From: CAKZLS01 sp963771545
Lineage (GTDB): Bacteria; Pseudomonadota; Alphaproteobacteria; Rhodospirillales; Defluviicoccaceae
Direction: 5' to 3'
Length of the DNA stretch: 64,000 bases
Assembly (NCBI GenBank): GCA_963771545.1
Contig: CAVYTX010000002.1
Location: 1,674,001 to 1,738,000, forward strand
Position numbers and translations under genes: made by a program. Positions 43,569 through 51,094 of this stretch are shown piece after piece (position 1 is the stretch's first letter; each line of letters starts with the position of its first letter). The notes under the pieces were generated by a model. The model was not told the DNA's origin, did no database searches, and worked only from the letters and a program-made list of their open reading frames with translations.

Positions 43569-44968
43569 CTACTCGCCGTGCCTTGGTCCGATGACTCGGT
43601 AGACCTCGACCGGCGCTCCGAGTCCCTTTGAACCCTATCTCGCCGTGGGCGACCGCCTCGAAATCGTCCTTGATGGCAGCGTAGGCGCGTGGGCTGAGGA
43701 GAATTTCGCCGTCGGCCGCGTGATCGCAAAGCCTGGCCGCGAGGTTCACTGCCTTCCCATTGGCGGTGTAGTCGTAACGACCTTCCGATTGGACGACGCC
43801 GATCGTTGCGTAGCCAAGAGAGATACCCACGCCAAACCCCAGCCGATGACCGATCCGCTTCCACGCCCGGGAGAGGTGGGCCATGCGCTCGCACATTGCC
43901 AACGCCATGCGCAAGGCGTCGCCCGCCGGATCGTCGCAACGCAATGGGTCGTTGAAGATCGCCATGATACCATCTCCCGTGTGACGATCGACGCCAGCGC
44001 CGTACCGGCGGATCAGCTTGCCCATTCCTCGTGAGAGTTCTGCAGCACCTCGATCGTCTCTTCGGGCTCAGCGGTCTTGCATAAAGGTAATTCCGTGGAT
44101 GTCGCCGAATAACACGGCGATGAACGCACGCTGCTGGCAGGCGTACTCTGATCGCCCAATGAGACTACGGCATCGGCCACCAGTGGCGGAAGGAACCGCC
44201 GGAGCCGGCCCATGCGCTCAATTTCGGCGACTTGTTCAGACACGCGTTGCTCAAGTCGGTGGTTCAGTCGTCGGAGTTCGCTCGATTGAAGTCTCAGCTG
44301 ATCTGCTTGTTGCCGGACCAAGGCATAGGATTTCCTCTAGCGCGTCGGTGCGCTCGCGCAGTTCGTTGAGCAATTGCGTGTTCTCGATCGCGATGACTGC
44401 TTGCGCTGCGAAGGTGCGCAAAAGCGAGACCTGTTCCTTCGACAGCGGGCCGGACGCGACTTTCACGACGCTGAGCGCCCCGATTGCCCTCTTCCCCCGC
44501 ATTAACGGCATCATTGTGACGGCGCGGTAGCCAATTGCGAGAAAGTTCCGCGCTCTGCGCTCACCGATCTGGTGCCTTGATCACATCCGGAATGTCGACG
44601 ATCCGTGCATCGAGGATGGCAACGCCGTGCATATATTCTCGCGTCAGCGGAAACGGAAATCGCTGCTTCCATGCTTCCGCTCGCCGCGGATCCGACTCGG
44701 CCACCGCGACCGCCCGCACCATCTTTTCATCCGGCAACGCAACGCTGATCGCGGCGTCGGGAAAAACCGCGATCCGCTCCGCACGATGGCGTCGAACACC
44801 GGCTGCGTACTAGTAGGCGAGCTGCTAATGACTTGGAGAATTCGGCCATCGCCGCCTCGCGGTCGAGCGCTTCCGCAAGGTTCTTTTTCACTCTTTGAGT
44901 TGCCGCACGTGATCGGCGGGCGACCCGTCTTTCGCCTGTGCGGAGCCCTCTCGGCGGCGCTGAGTCAT
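43569..44968 (-). pseudogene. degraded GAF-adenylate/guanylate cyclase gene
   Basis: Pieces of one protein follow in the right order but in changing frames. First a Lys/Arg-rich N-terminus (TQRRREGSAQAKDG), then NLAEALDREAAMAEFSK and a GAF domain (FPFPLTREYMHGVAILD, GALSVVKVASGPLSKEQ, LLRTFAAQAVIAIENTQLL). Next come a coiled linker (RLNHRLEQRVSEQVAEIERM) and a class III cyclase domain (IAVLFGDIHGIT, HTGDGIMAIFNDPL, GRYDYTANGKAVNLAARL), ending GAPVEVYRVIGPRHGE. At least five frameshifts and in-frame stops are needed, several in A or G runs. The order is that of intact GAF-cyclases of about 470-700 residues. It is judged a pseudogene. Confidence 0.85.
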
Positions 44969-45250
44969 GCTTGTCCTCATTCGCTCTCCCTCGTCGCCAC
45001 GAATGGCTTCAAGGGTATCTTTGCGGATTTGTGAGCGCTTGTGCGCGGACCTGACGATCTCCGTCATCTCGATGTCCCATTTTAGGCATTGGCGCGTGCC
45101 GGGGAAAGGAGGACATCGGATCGGATCAGAGTCCGCACTGGGTCGACAGCGCTGGTTAATGCCACGATGGAGGTGGGTCGGCTGCCAAGGGTCAAGGTGA
45201 CGCCATGCGGCCCTGTCTTGCACGCGAACTGTTGGCCAAACTGGGAAGGA

Positions 45251-45265
45251 AAAGGGGACGCAACC
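45251..45265 (+). repeat. 15-bp repeat, left copy (AAAGGGGACGCAACC)
   Basis: Identical to 46,448-46,462 and in the same direction. The two copies flank the TM/Abi_C cassette at a distance of 1.2 kb. It resembles the conserved core of REP-like elements (GGGGAC) that move with Y1-type transposases. Confidence 0.7.
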
Positions 45266-45356
45266 GTTTCTAGAATAGTATCAACCGATTTGATGCCTTT
45301 GATTCCGGTATGAAAAGGGCCCCAAACGGGAATTGTCGTAATGGAGATTACCACGT

Positions 45357-46187
45357 CTACGTTGATTTCGTGCCACTGTGGTTGTCCGCCGAACCAGAAT
45401 CTTTGCGGTCTTGCCATGTGGAAACAAGAAAGGCCGCCATGGTCCCGGCCAGGTTGACGGCCAGCTCGGCATGGCGCGGTTTTGGCCTGACAGGGCGGCG
45501 GCCCTGCCCGTGGGCGTCGCCGATCCTGTTCCGAACAGCCCCTAGGCTGTTTACGATGGACTGGCAATTGCCAAGGATGGTCTTAAACACCTCTTCAGAG
45601 TGCTGGCCCGGCGACAGATTCAACTCCTCAGCGCATAACTTCCAAAGCTTGGGGAGATCAGCTTTGTGATCGTACGAGGTGCCGGTATCGTCCAGGACGT
45701 GCTTGCATACAGTCTCAAGCAGAGTACGTGCGGCTGTGATGGCTCCTTCCGGATCGTTTACGCGCCGATCAAGAGCCTTCTGCCAGACGGCATGAACATT
45801 GCTGGGATCGAAGCGTGTCAAAGTATCCGAAATGGATGCATCGGACGGGGTGAGCGCCTTTAGTTCGAGGTAATCGAAAAGGGCCGTAAAGCTCTCCCGG
45901 ATGAACCCACGCCGCTCAGCATATGTGGCGAACTTCGCCTTGATGAATGGCCAAAAGGAGTTTAGGTCGCGATGGCGCTTCACATAGTCCGGCAGCTTGT
46001 TCTTGATATCTGCAAGTCGCAACAATTCCAGGCGAGTATCTGAGTAATCAAAGCCTTCAGGACATGGGTCCCCAGTAGCTGTGGATATAAGGGCTAATTG
46101 GAGTAGGTTCACTTTGTCCAAAAGCGTAAGGTCATGGGGGTCATCTTCAAAGCCGGTAAGGCTCATGCTCGCCTCATCACATTTCAC
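45357..46187 (-). CDS. Abi_C-type (abortive infection C-terminal domain) protein
   Basis: 276 residues. The last 90 residues carry the Abi_C pattern: LLETVCKHVLDD, LPKLWKLCAEELNLSPGQ, ILGNCQSIVNSLGAVRNRIG and DAHGQGRRPVRPKPRHAE. The RNRxGDAHG segment is reminiscent of HEPN-like Arg/His RNase sites. The N-terminal half is helical and unassigned. The GTG start (46187) overlaps the preceding stop (GTGA); an ATG 21 nt on is an alternative. The partner gene encodes a small membrane protein. Lower GC than the neighbours and flanking repeats indicate horizontal transfer. An anti-phage function is inferred. Confidence 0.82.
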   Translation of the reverse strand: MKCDEASMSLTGFEDDPHDLTLLDKVNLLQLALISTATGDPCPEGFDYSDTRLELLRLADIKNKLPDYVKRHRDLNSFWPFIKAKFATYAERRGFIRESFTALFDYLELKALTPSDASISDTLTRFDPSNVHAVWQKALDRRVNDPEGAITAARTLLETVCKHVLDDTGTSYDHKADLPKLWKLCAEELNLSPGQHSEEVFKTILGNCQSIVNSLGAVRNRIGDAHGQGRRPVRPKPRHAELAVNLAGTMAAFLVSTWQDRKDSGSADNHSGTKST

Positions 46188-46426
46188 CCTGCCACTTTCA
46201 AGATTGTGAGAATTGCTGTCAACGCAGTTGCGGCTGTAGCAACAATCGAAACCACTAGAGAGATGATCGTCAGCCGGAAGCGCTTTGTATCACGGTCTAG
46301 ATCCTTCCTATAATCGCCTTGCGTTCGCCACGGATCATCACCTGATGGCATGGGAACGAGATGAACTCGTAAGCAATTTTCATCATCGATAGCGGCGCTT
46401 ATTGACTTTTGCTTGTCGCCAGTCAA
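46184..46426 (-). CDS. small one-TM protein, partner of Abi_C protein
   Basis: 80 residues from a TTG codon (46424-46426) with AGGAGG at 46435-46440, a strong ribosome site. A polar N-terminal half (KSISAAIDDENCLRVHLVP) is followed by a basic stretch (RKDLDRDTKRFR) and one TM helix (LTIISLVVSIVATAATALTA). Its stop overlaps the Abi_C gene's start, so the two are translationally coupled. Two-gene cassettes with a membrane component are common in phage defence; I do not recognise a named family. Confidence 0.65.
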   Translation of the reverse strand: MTGDKQKSISAAIDDENCLRVHLVPMPSGDDPWRTQGDYRKDLDRDTKRFRLTIISLVVSIVATAATALTAILTILKVAG

Positions 46427-46447
46427 ATGCCGAACCTCCTATGAGGG

Positions 46448-46462
46448 AAAGGGGACGCAACC
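46448..46462 (+). repeat. 15-bp repeat, right copy, inside a near-palindrome
   Basis: Second copy of AAAGGGGACGCAACC. Here it is part of a longer imperfect inverted repeat (GGGAAAGGGG ... CCCTTTTCCC, 46445-46470), a REP-like hairpin. Confidence 0.7.
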
Positions 46463-47188
46463 CTTTTCCCCAATCCTCAATTGTAAGAATCAAACCAGAG
46501 GCAGGTGCCAACGTTATGGCCAGCCTACAAATTACGGACATAGGAGAACACTGTGGCGCGGAATGCCCGGTGTGTCCTACATTTTCACGCCCCGGTGCAG
46601 CTGCAACCTGAATCCATCACCAATCGTACTACAATACTAGAGTTGACCCCATGCCCTGGGGGACATTTTTGAAGTCCGGGTTGGGTCAACCTCTGCCTAT
46701 TTCGACGCCTCTTGGCAACGGCAGCTTCGGGGCCGGTAGCTGACCAAGCCGTCCGCGAATTCGTCAGCGCGGTAGGCGGATTGGCGTCAACGTAATCCGC
46801 CGCATACAGTCAAAAGTGTCAGAATCACTTCATCGATCAACTCGCGCTCCGGTAGCGCTCAGAGCGGCGGTCACCGCCCCTCGATTACGGCGCGCCTCGC
46901 AAAGGTGAAAGGACGCGGCCGTCCTCGCCAACACTTAAGCCAGCGTGGCGAAAATCGACGGATGAACGAGTCCGCGCATCCGCCGTCGGGATCCGGGAAG
47001 AACATCCAAGATTGACCGGCTTGGCGATAAATATCATCGAATTCGATCTAAACGCACCGGTGGAACTTGACGGCGGTCAATTCGTTATCATAATGAATAC
47101 GAACCGAATTGTGCAACGAGCGGGAGCGAGAGGCCTCGACTCCAGCGGCATCCGGCACCCGCTCACGAACGAGAGGGATCGTGAGGAA
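46463..47188. other. intergenic stretch upstream of cfa
   Basis: No credible gene. It contains a short inverted repeat GTTGACCC (46,642-46,649) / GGGTCAAC (46,683-46,690) around a GGGGGACATTTTT core, which looks like a fragment of an insertion-sequence end. The right end must hold the cfa promoter. The frame of cfa stays open leftwards to 47,012. Confidence 0.5.
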
Positions 47189-48451
47189 ATGCTGCTGGCA
47201 CGCTTTCTTCAACGGTTCATCCGTGTCGGCGAATTGACGGTGATCGACGCGGACGGACGCGCGCACCGCTTCGGCGGGGGCACACCGGCCATAACCATAC
47301 GCCTGCATGATCGGCGCCTGCACCGGAGCCTGTTTTTTCAACCAGGCCTGGTGGCCGGCGAGGCGTATACGGACGGCACGCTGACGGTCGAGAACGCTTC
47401 GCTGTACGACTTCCTCGACCTGATCGGACGCAATTACGAAATCGCCGACCCGAGCAGTCTGGACGGTCCCATCCAGCCGCTCAGGCGCCTTTTCCACCGA
47501 TTCACCCAGTTCAACTCTCCCGAGAGCGCTCGCAAGAACGTGGCGCATCATTACGATATCAATCTGGAACTCTACGATTTGTTCCTGGATACGGACCGCC
47601 AGTACTCGTGCGCGTACTTCCTCAACGACACGGGCGATTTGGAGACGGCGCAACGGCAAAAGCGCAGGCACATCGCGGCGAAGCTGCTCCTGGAACCCGG
47701 CATGCGGGTCCTCGACATCGGTTGCGGCTGGGGCGGTCTCGACCTGTATCTGGCCGAGCGGTTCGACGCAAACGTGGTCGGCATCACCTTGTCCAAGGAA
47801 CAGTTGAAGGTGGCGCGAGACAGGGCCGGGTCGTCCGTCTCCGGCGATCGAACACGCTTTGCGCTTCGTGACTACCGTGAAGTGGAAGGCACGTTCGATC
47901 GCATCGTATCCGTGGGAATGTTCGAGCACGTCGGCGTCAATCAATATGATGCGTACTTTCGGACCGTCCGCGATCGGCTGACCGATGACGGCGTGGCGCT
48001 GCTGCATACGATCGGTCATACGGACCCGCCCAAGCCGCCCATTCCGTGGATCCGCAAGTACATATTCCCCGGCGGTTACGCCCCGGCCCTTTCCGAGATC
48101 ATACCGGCGATCGAACGCTCGGGCCTGATCGTGACCGATGTCGAGGTGCTACGCCTGCACTACGCCGAGACGCTCCGCCATTGGCGCAAGCGTTTCATGG
48201 CCAACCGGGATCGCGCGAAGGCGGCCTACGATGAGCGTTTTTGCCGGATGTGGGAATTCTATCTGGCGAGCTGCGAGATGGCGTTCCGCTACATGAAGCT
48301 CTGCGTGTTTCAGATCCAAATGGCGAAACGGCAGGCGTCGGTGCCGCTGACGCGAGACTATATCGCCGAGGCCGAGCGGGCGTTGGCGGCGGAGGAGCAA
48401 CCAAGGCGCGTCGTCAACGCCTCCAAACGTCGCGCGAGCAAAGTGGCCTGA
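47189..48451 (+). CDS. cfa: cyclopropane-fatty-acyl-phospholipid synthase
   Basis: About 420 residues from ATG 47189 (MLLARFLQRFIRVGELTVID, the usual alphaproteobacterial start). AGAGGG lies 11 bp upstream. Longer starts at 47,093 (ATG) or 47,012 (TTG) would add 32-59 poorly conserved residues. SAM-binding motif VLDIGCGWGGLDLYLAE, then VSVGMFEHVG and the C-terminal FCRMWEFYLASCEMAFRY are diagnostic. It adds a methylene to unsaturated acyl chains of membrane lipids, typically in stationary phase or acid stress. Confidence 0.94.
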   Translation: MLLARFLQRFIRVGELTVIDADGRAHRFGGGTPAITIRLHDRRLHRSLFFQPGLVAGEAYTDGTLTVENASLYDFLDLIGRNYEIADPSSLDGPIQPLRRLFHRFTQFNSPESARKNVAHHYDINLELYDLFLDTDRQYSCAYFLNDTGDLETAQRQKRRHIAAKLLLEPGMRVLDIGCGWGGLDLYLAERFDANVVGITLSKEQLKVARDRAGSSVSGDRTRFALRDYREVEGTFDRIVSVGMFEHVGVNQYDAYFRTVRDRLTDDGVALLHTIGHTDPPKPPIPWIRKYIFPGGYAPALSEIIPAIERSGLIVTDVEVLRLHYAETLRHWRKRFMANRDRAKAAYDERFCRMWEFYLASCEMAFRYMKLCVFQIQMAKRQASVPLTRDYIAEAERALAAEEQPRRVVNASKRRASKVA

Positions 48452-48481
48452 TCCACCGGTCGCCAGCCGTTAAAGCCAAAC

Positions 48482-50431
48482 TCAAAACAGCGAGAAGCCG
48501 TACCACCAGGGCACGAACAGCGTGAACGCCAGCCACAGCACTAGGATCAGGGGGATGCCGGCGCGGGCGAAGTCCACGAAGCGGTAATGGCCGGGGCCAA
48601 GCACCAAAAGGTTGGTCTGGTATCCGAGAGGCGAGGCGAAGGAACAGTTGGCCGCGAACACCACGGCCACGGCGAAGGCGTGCGGCGGCACGCCCATCTC
48701 GCGGGCAATATCGATGGCGATGGGCGTAAACAGCACGGCCGCGGTCTTGGTGCTGATCACGTTCGACAGGCCGGCCACCACCAGGAAAAACAGCGACAGC
48801 ACCACGGCCGGTCCCGATCCCTCGAGCGCGTTGACCAATCCCGCGGCGACAAACCGGGCGCCGCCGGTTTCCTGCATCGCCACCCCGAGAGCCAACGCCG
48901 CGCCGATGGTGGTCACGATCCTGGGATCGACGGCGCGGGCCGCCTGGGCGACATTGAGGACCCCCAGACCCACCATCGCGACGGCCCCGCACATGGTGGT
49001 GACGACAAGGGGAACCAGCCCGATCGCCGACAGGCCGATCGCCACGATGAAAATCAGGAGGGCGGCGCGGCCATGGGCCAGCGCCGGCAATTCCTCCGCC
49101 GACCACTCCATCAGCACCACATCACGATTGGCCTTCAACGCGTTGACTTCGGAAGCATTCCCCTGAACCAACAAGACGTCGCCGGCCTCCAGGCGAATCT
49201 CCGTCATCCGCGATCGAATCATCCGCGCGCGGCGCTGGATCCCGAGCACGACGCACTGGGTAAGGTGATGAAATCCCACCTGCCTGAGAGTCTGGCCCTC
49301 CAGGCGCGATGCCGGCACCACCATCACCTCGGCCACGACCTGAGACCCGGCGTTCCAGGCAGGAGCTTCTTCTTCGGCGGCGACGGCGGCGACGGCGGCG
49401 GCGGCGGCTGCGGCGGCGGCGGCGGCGGTGGCCTTGGCCCTGGCCTTGGCCTTGCCTTCATTCTTTTTTTCGCGGATCCGCATCGGCAGATCGGGAGAAA
49501 GCAGGCCGGCCTTCCGGACCAGCGTCTCGGTCAAGGCCTTCCGCGTGGCGGCAACCACGAGAACGTCGCCGGGACGCGCCTCGAACCCCTCGAACGGGGG
49601 CAAGATCGCCTCTTCTCTCCGCTGGACCATGCGGACGGTCATGTCGGGAAGACTCGAGAACAAGCCGCCCGGCGCGCCACGACCAACCAGCGGCGAGTCC
49701 TGGGCGACGGTGAACTGAGCGATGAACTGCTTGCCGCCGCCGGAAAACAGAGTGTCGGCGAGGCTTTCGCGCCGTGGCAACAGCAGGGGCGCGATCACCA
49801 GAACATATAAAAACCCGGCTAACGCGATAACCAGGCCGGGTACGGAAAACTCGAAGAATGAAAATGGCGTCACCCTGAGCTCGATCATGGCGCTGTTCAC
49901 AAGCAGGTTGGTGCTGGACCCCACCAGCGTCGTCATGCCGCCAAGGACCGCGGCATAGCTTAGCGGGATCATCAGCTTGCTCGAGGCCCCTTGAAAGCGG
50001 ATGGCCAGCGCCTGCATGATCGGGATGAAGATCACCACCACGGGGATGTTGTTGAGAAACGCGCTAACCGCGCCCGCCGCCATCAGCGCCAACCCCACCG
50101 ACTGCCATTTCCGTCCGCCGCCCAGTTTCAGCACCCACCGCGCGCCCATGTCGAGAACACCGGCCCTCACCATCCCCTGGCCCATCACCAGCAGAGCCAA
50201 AACGGTCGCGAGCGCCGGATTGGCGAAGCCCTGGATCAAGCGCGCCGGCGTCAGTTGGTTTTCTCCCCACTCATCGATAAGCGGAAAGACCTGAAAAATA
50301 ACCAGCAGCGCGCACACGATGCCCACGGAAACCACCTCCATGGGAACGCGCTCCATGGCATACATGACCAGTGCGCCCAGGATCAGGGCGAAAATCGCCC
50401 ACATCTGCACACTCTGTCCGAGGATCTCCAT
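48482..50431 (-). CDS. SLC13-family permease with two RCK_C (TrkA_C) domains
   Basis: 649 residues from ATG 50431. About 11-12 hydrophobic segments flank a cytosolic middle part. Motifs: FLNNIPVVVIFIPIM, LVGSSTNLLVNS and, near the end, SNVISTKTAAVLF and FASPLGYQTNLLVLGPG, typical of divalent anion:Na symporters (CitT/YfbS-like). Two RCK_C regulators are visible (VAQDSPLVGRG and EVMVVPASRLEGQTLRQVGF). Between them is an unusual linker of Lys/Ala repeats with an alanine tract. The substrate could be a dicarboxylate, sulfate or citrate. Confidence 0.9.
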   Translation of the reverse strand: MEILGQSVQMWAIFALILGALVMYAMERVPMEVVSVGIVCALLVIFQVFPLIDEWGENQLTPARLIQGFANPALATVLALLVMGQGMVRAGVLDMGARWVLKLGGGRKWQSVGLALMAAGAVSAFLNNIPVVVIFIPIMQALAIRFQGASSKLMIPLSYAAVLGGMTTLVGSSTNLLVNSAMIELRVTPFSFFEFSVPGLVIALAGFLYVLVIAPLLLPRRESLADTLFSGGGKQFIAQFTVAQDSPLVGRGAPGGLFSSLPDMTVRMVQRREEAILPPFEGFEARPGDVLVVAATRKALTETLVRKAGLLSPDLPMRIREKKNEGKAKARAKATAAAAAAAAAAAVAAVAAEEEAPAWNAGSQVVAEVMVVPASRLEGQTLRQVGFHHLTQCVVLGIQRRARMIRSRMTEIRLEAGDVLLVQGNASEVNALKANRDVVLMEWSAEELPALAHGRAALLIFIVAIGLSAIGLVPLVVTTMCGAVAMVGLGVLNVAQAARAVDPRIVTTIGAALALGVAMQETGGARFVAAGLVNALEGSGPAVVLSLFFLVVAGLSNVISTKTAAVLFTPIAIDIAREMGVPPHAFAVAVVFAANCSFASPLGYQTNLLVLGPGHYRFVDFARAGIPLILVLWLAFTLFVPWWYGFSLF

Positions 50432-50563
50432 GGGCTCAGTCCTGTCCTTCGGCGCGCGCCGATCCGTATTCGGCGACGCTCGACGCAGCAAGCGCGCGTT
50501 CTCCACGGCGCGTCCGGTAACGAAATGTAATACCAACGATCATGGTGTTCGCCGTTAGTGCGT

Positions 50564-51064
50564 TTATCGCCGGGGTTCGGCCGCCTGATCGGGCTTGGGC
50601 TTGGGCTCGGGCGCCGACGACGCCGCCTTCAGGCGCTCGTAGTCATCGGTCGTGGCCGCCAGCTTGTCACTGAGAATCCGCATGACAGTCAGGGCCGCGC
50701 CCGGATTTTCCGTGACCACCCGCAAAAACACGTCGCCGTCGATCTTGAGGACCTGGAGCGGGCCGGCCGCCCGGATGGTCGCCGATCGCGGAGAGTTGCG
50801 GAATAGGGCCATCTCGCCCACCAGCCCATGTTTGCCCAGCTTGGCCACCTTGATTTCATGCTCCCCCCGTCCGGTAGAAATATCCGCTTCGCCCTCGTCG
50901 ATCAGATAGACGCTGTCGGCGGGGTCTCCCTCGTGAAACAAAACCTCGCCCTCCTCCAACGTCAGATAGGTGCTGGAAAAGGCGAGTAGCTTGAGCTTGG
51001 CCGGATCAAAACCGGCAAACAAGGGAATGCCACGCAAGACTTTCACCGTTTCGGCGTATTGCAC
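50564..51064 (-). CDS. cyclic nucleotide-binding domain protein
   Basis: 166 residues, a single CNBD beta-roll and lid helices. LFAGFDPAKLKLLAFSS leads in; the phosphate-binding cassette reads GEMALFRNSPRSATIRAAG, with the Glu and Arg expected for binding cAMP or cGMP. No helix-turn-helix follows; the C-terminus is a Pro/Lys tail. Transcribed 30 bp after the ABC-type gene, same strand, so it is probably that protein's regulatory partner. Confidence 0.93.
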   Translation of the reverse strand: MQYAETVKVLRGIPLFAGFDPAKLKLLAFSSTYLTLEEGEVLFHEGDPADSVYLIDEGEADISTGRGEHEIKVAKLGKHGLVGEMALFRNSPRSATIRAAGPLQVLKIDGDVFLRVVTENPGAALTVMRILSDKLAATTDDYERLKAASSAPEPKPKPDQAAEPRR

Positions 51065-51094
51065 GTTTCCCTCCCTCTCAAAAACCTTTTTATT

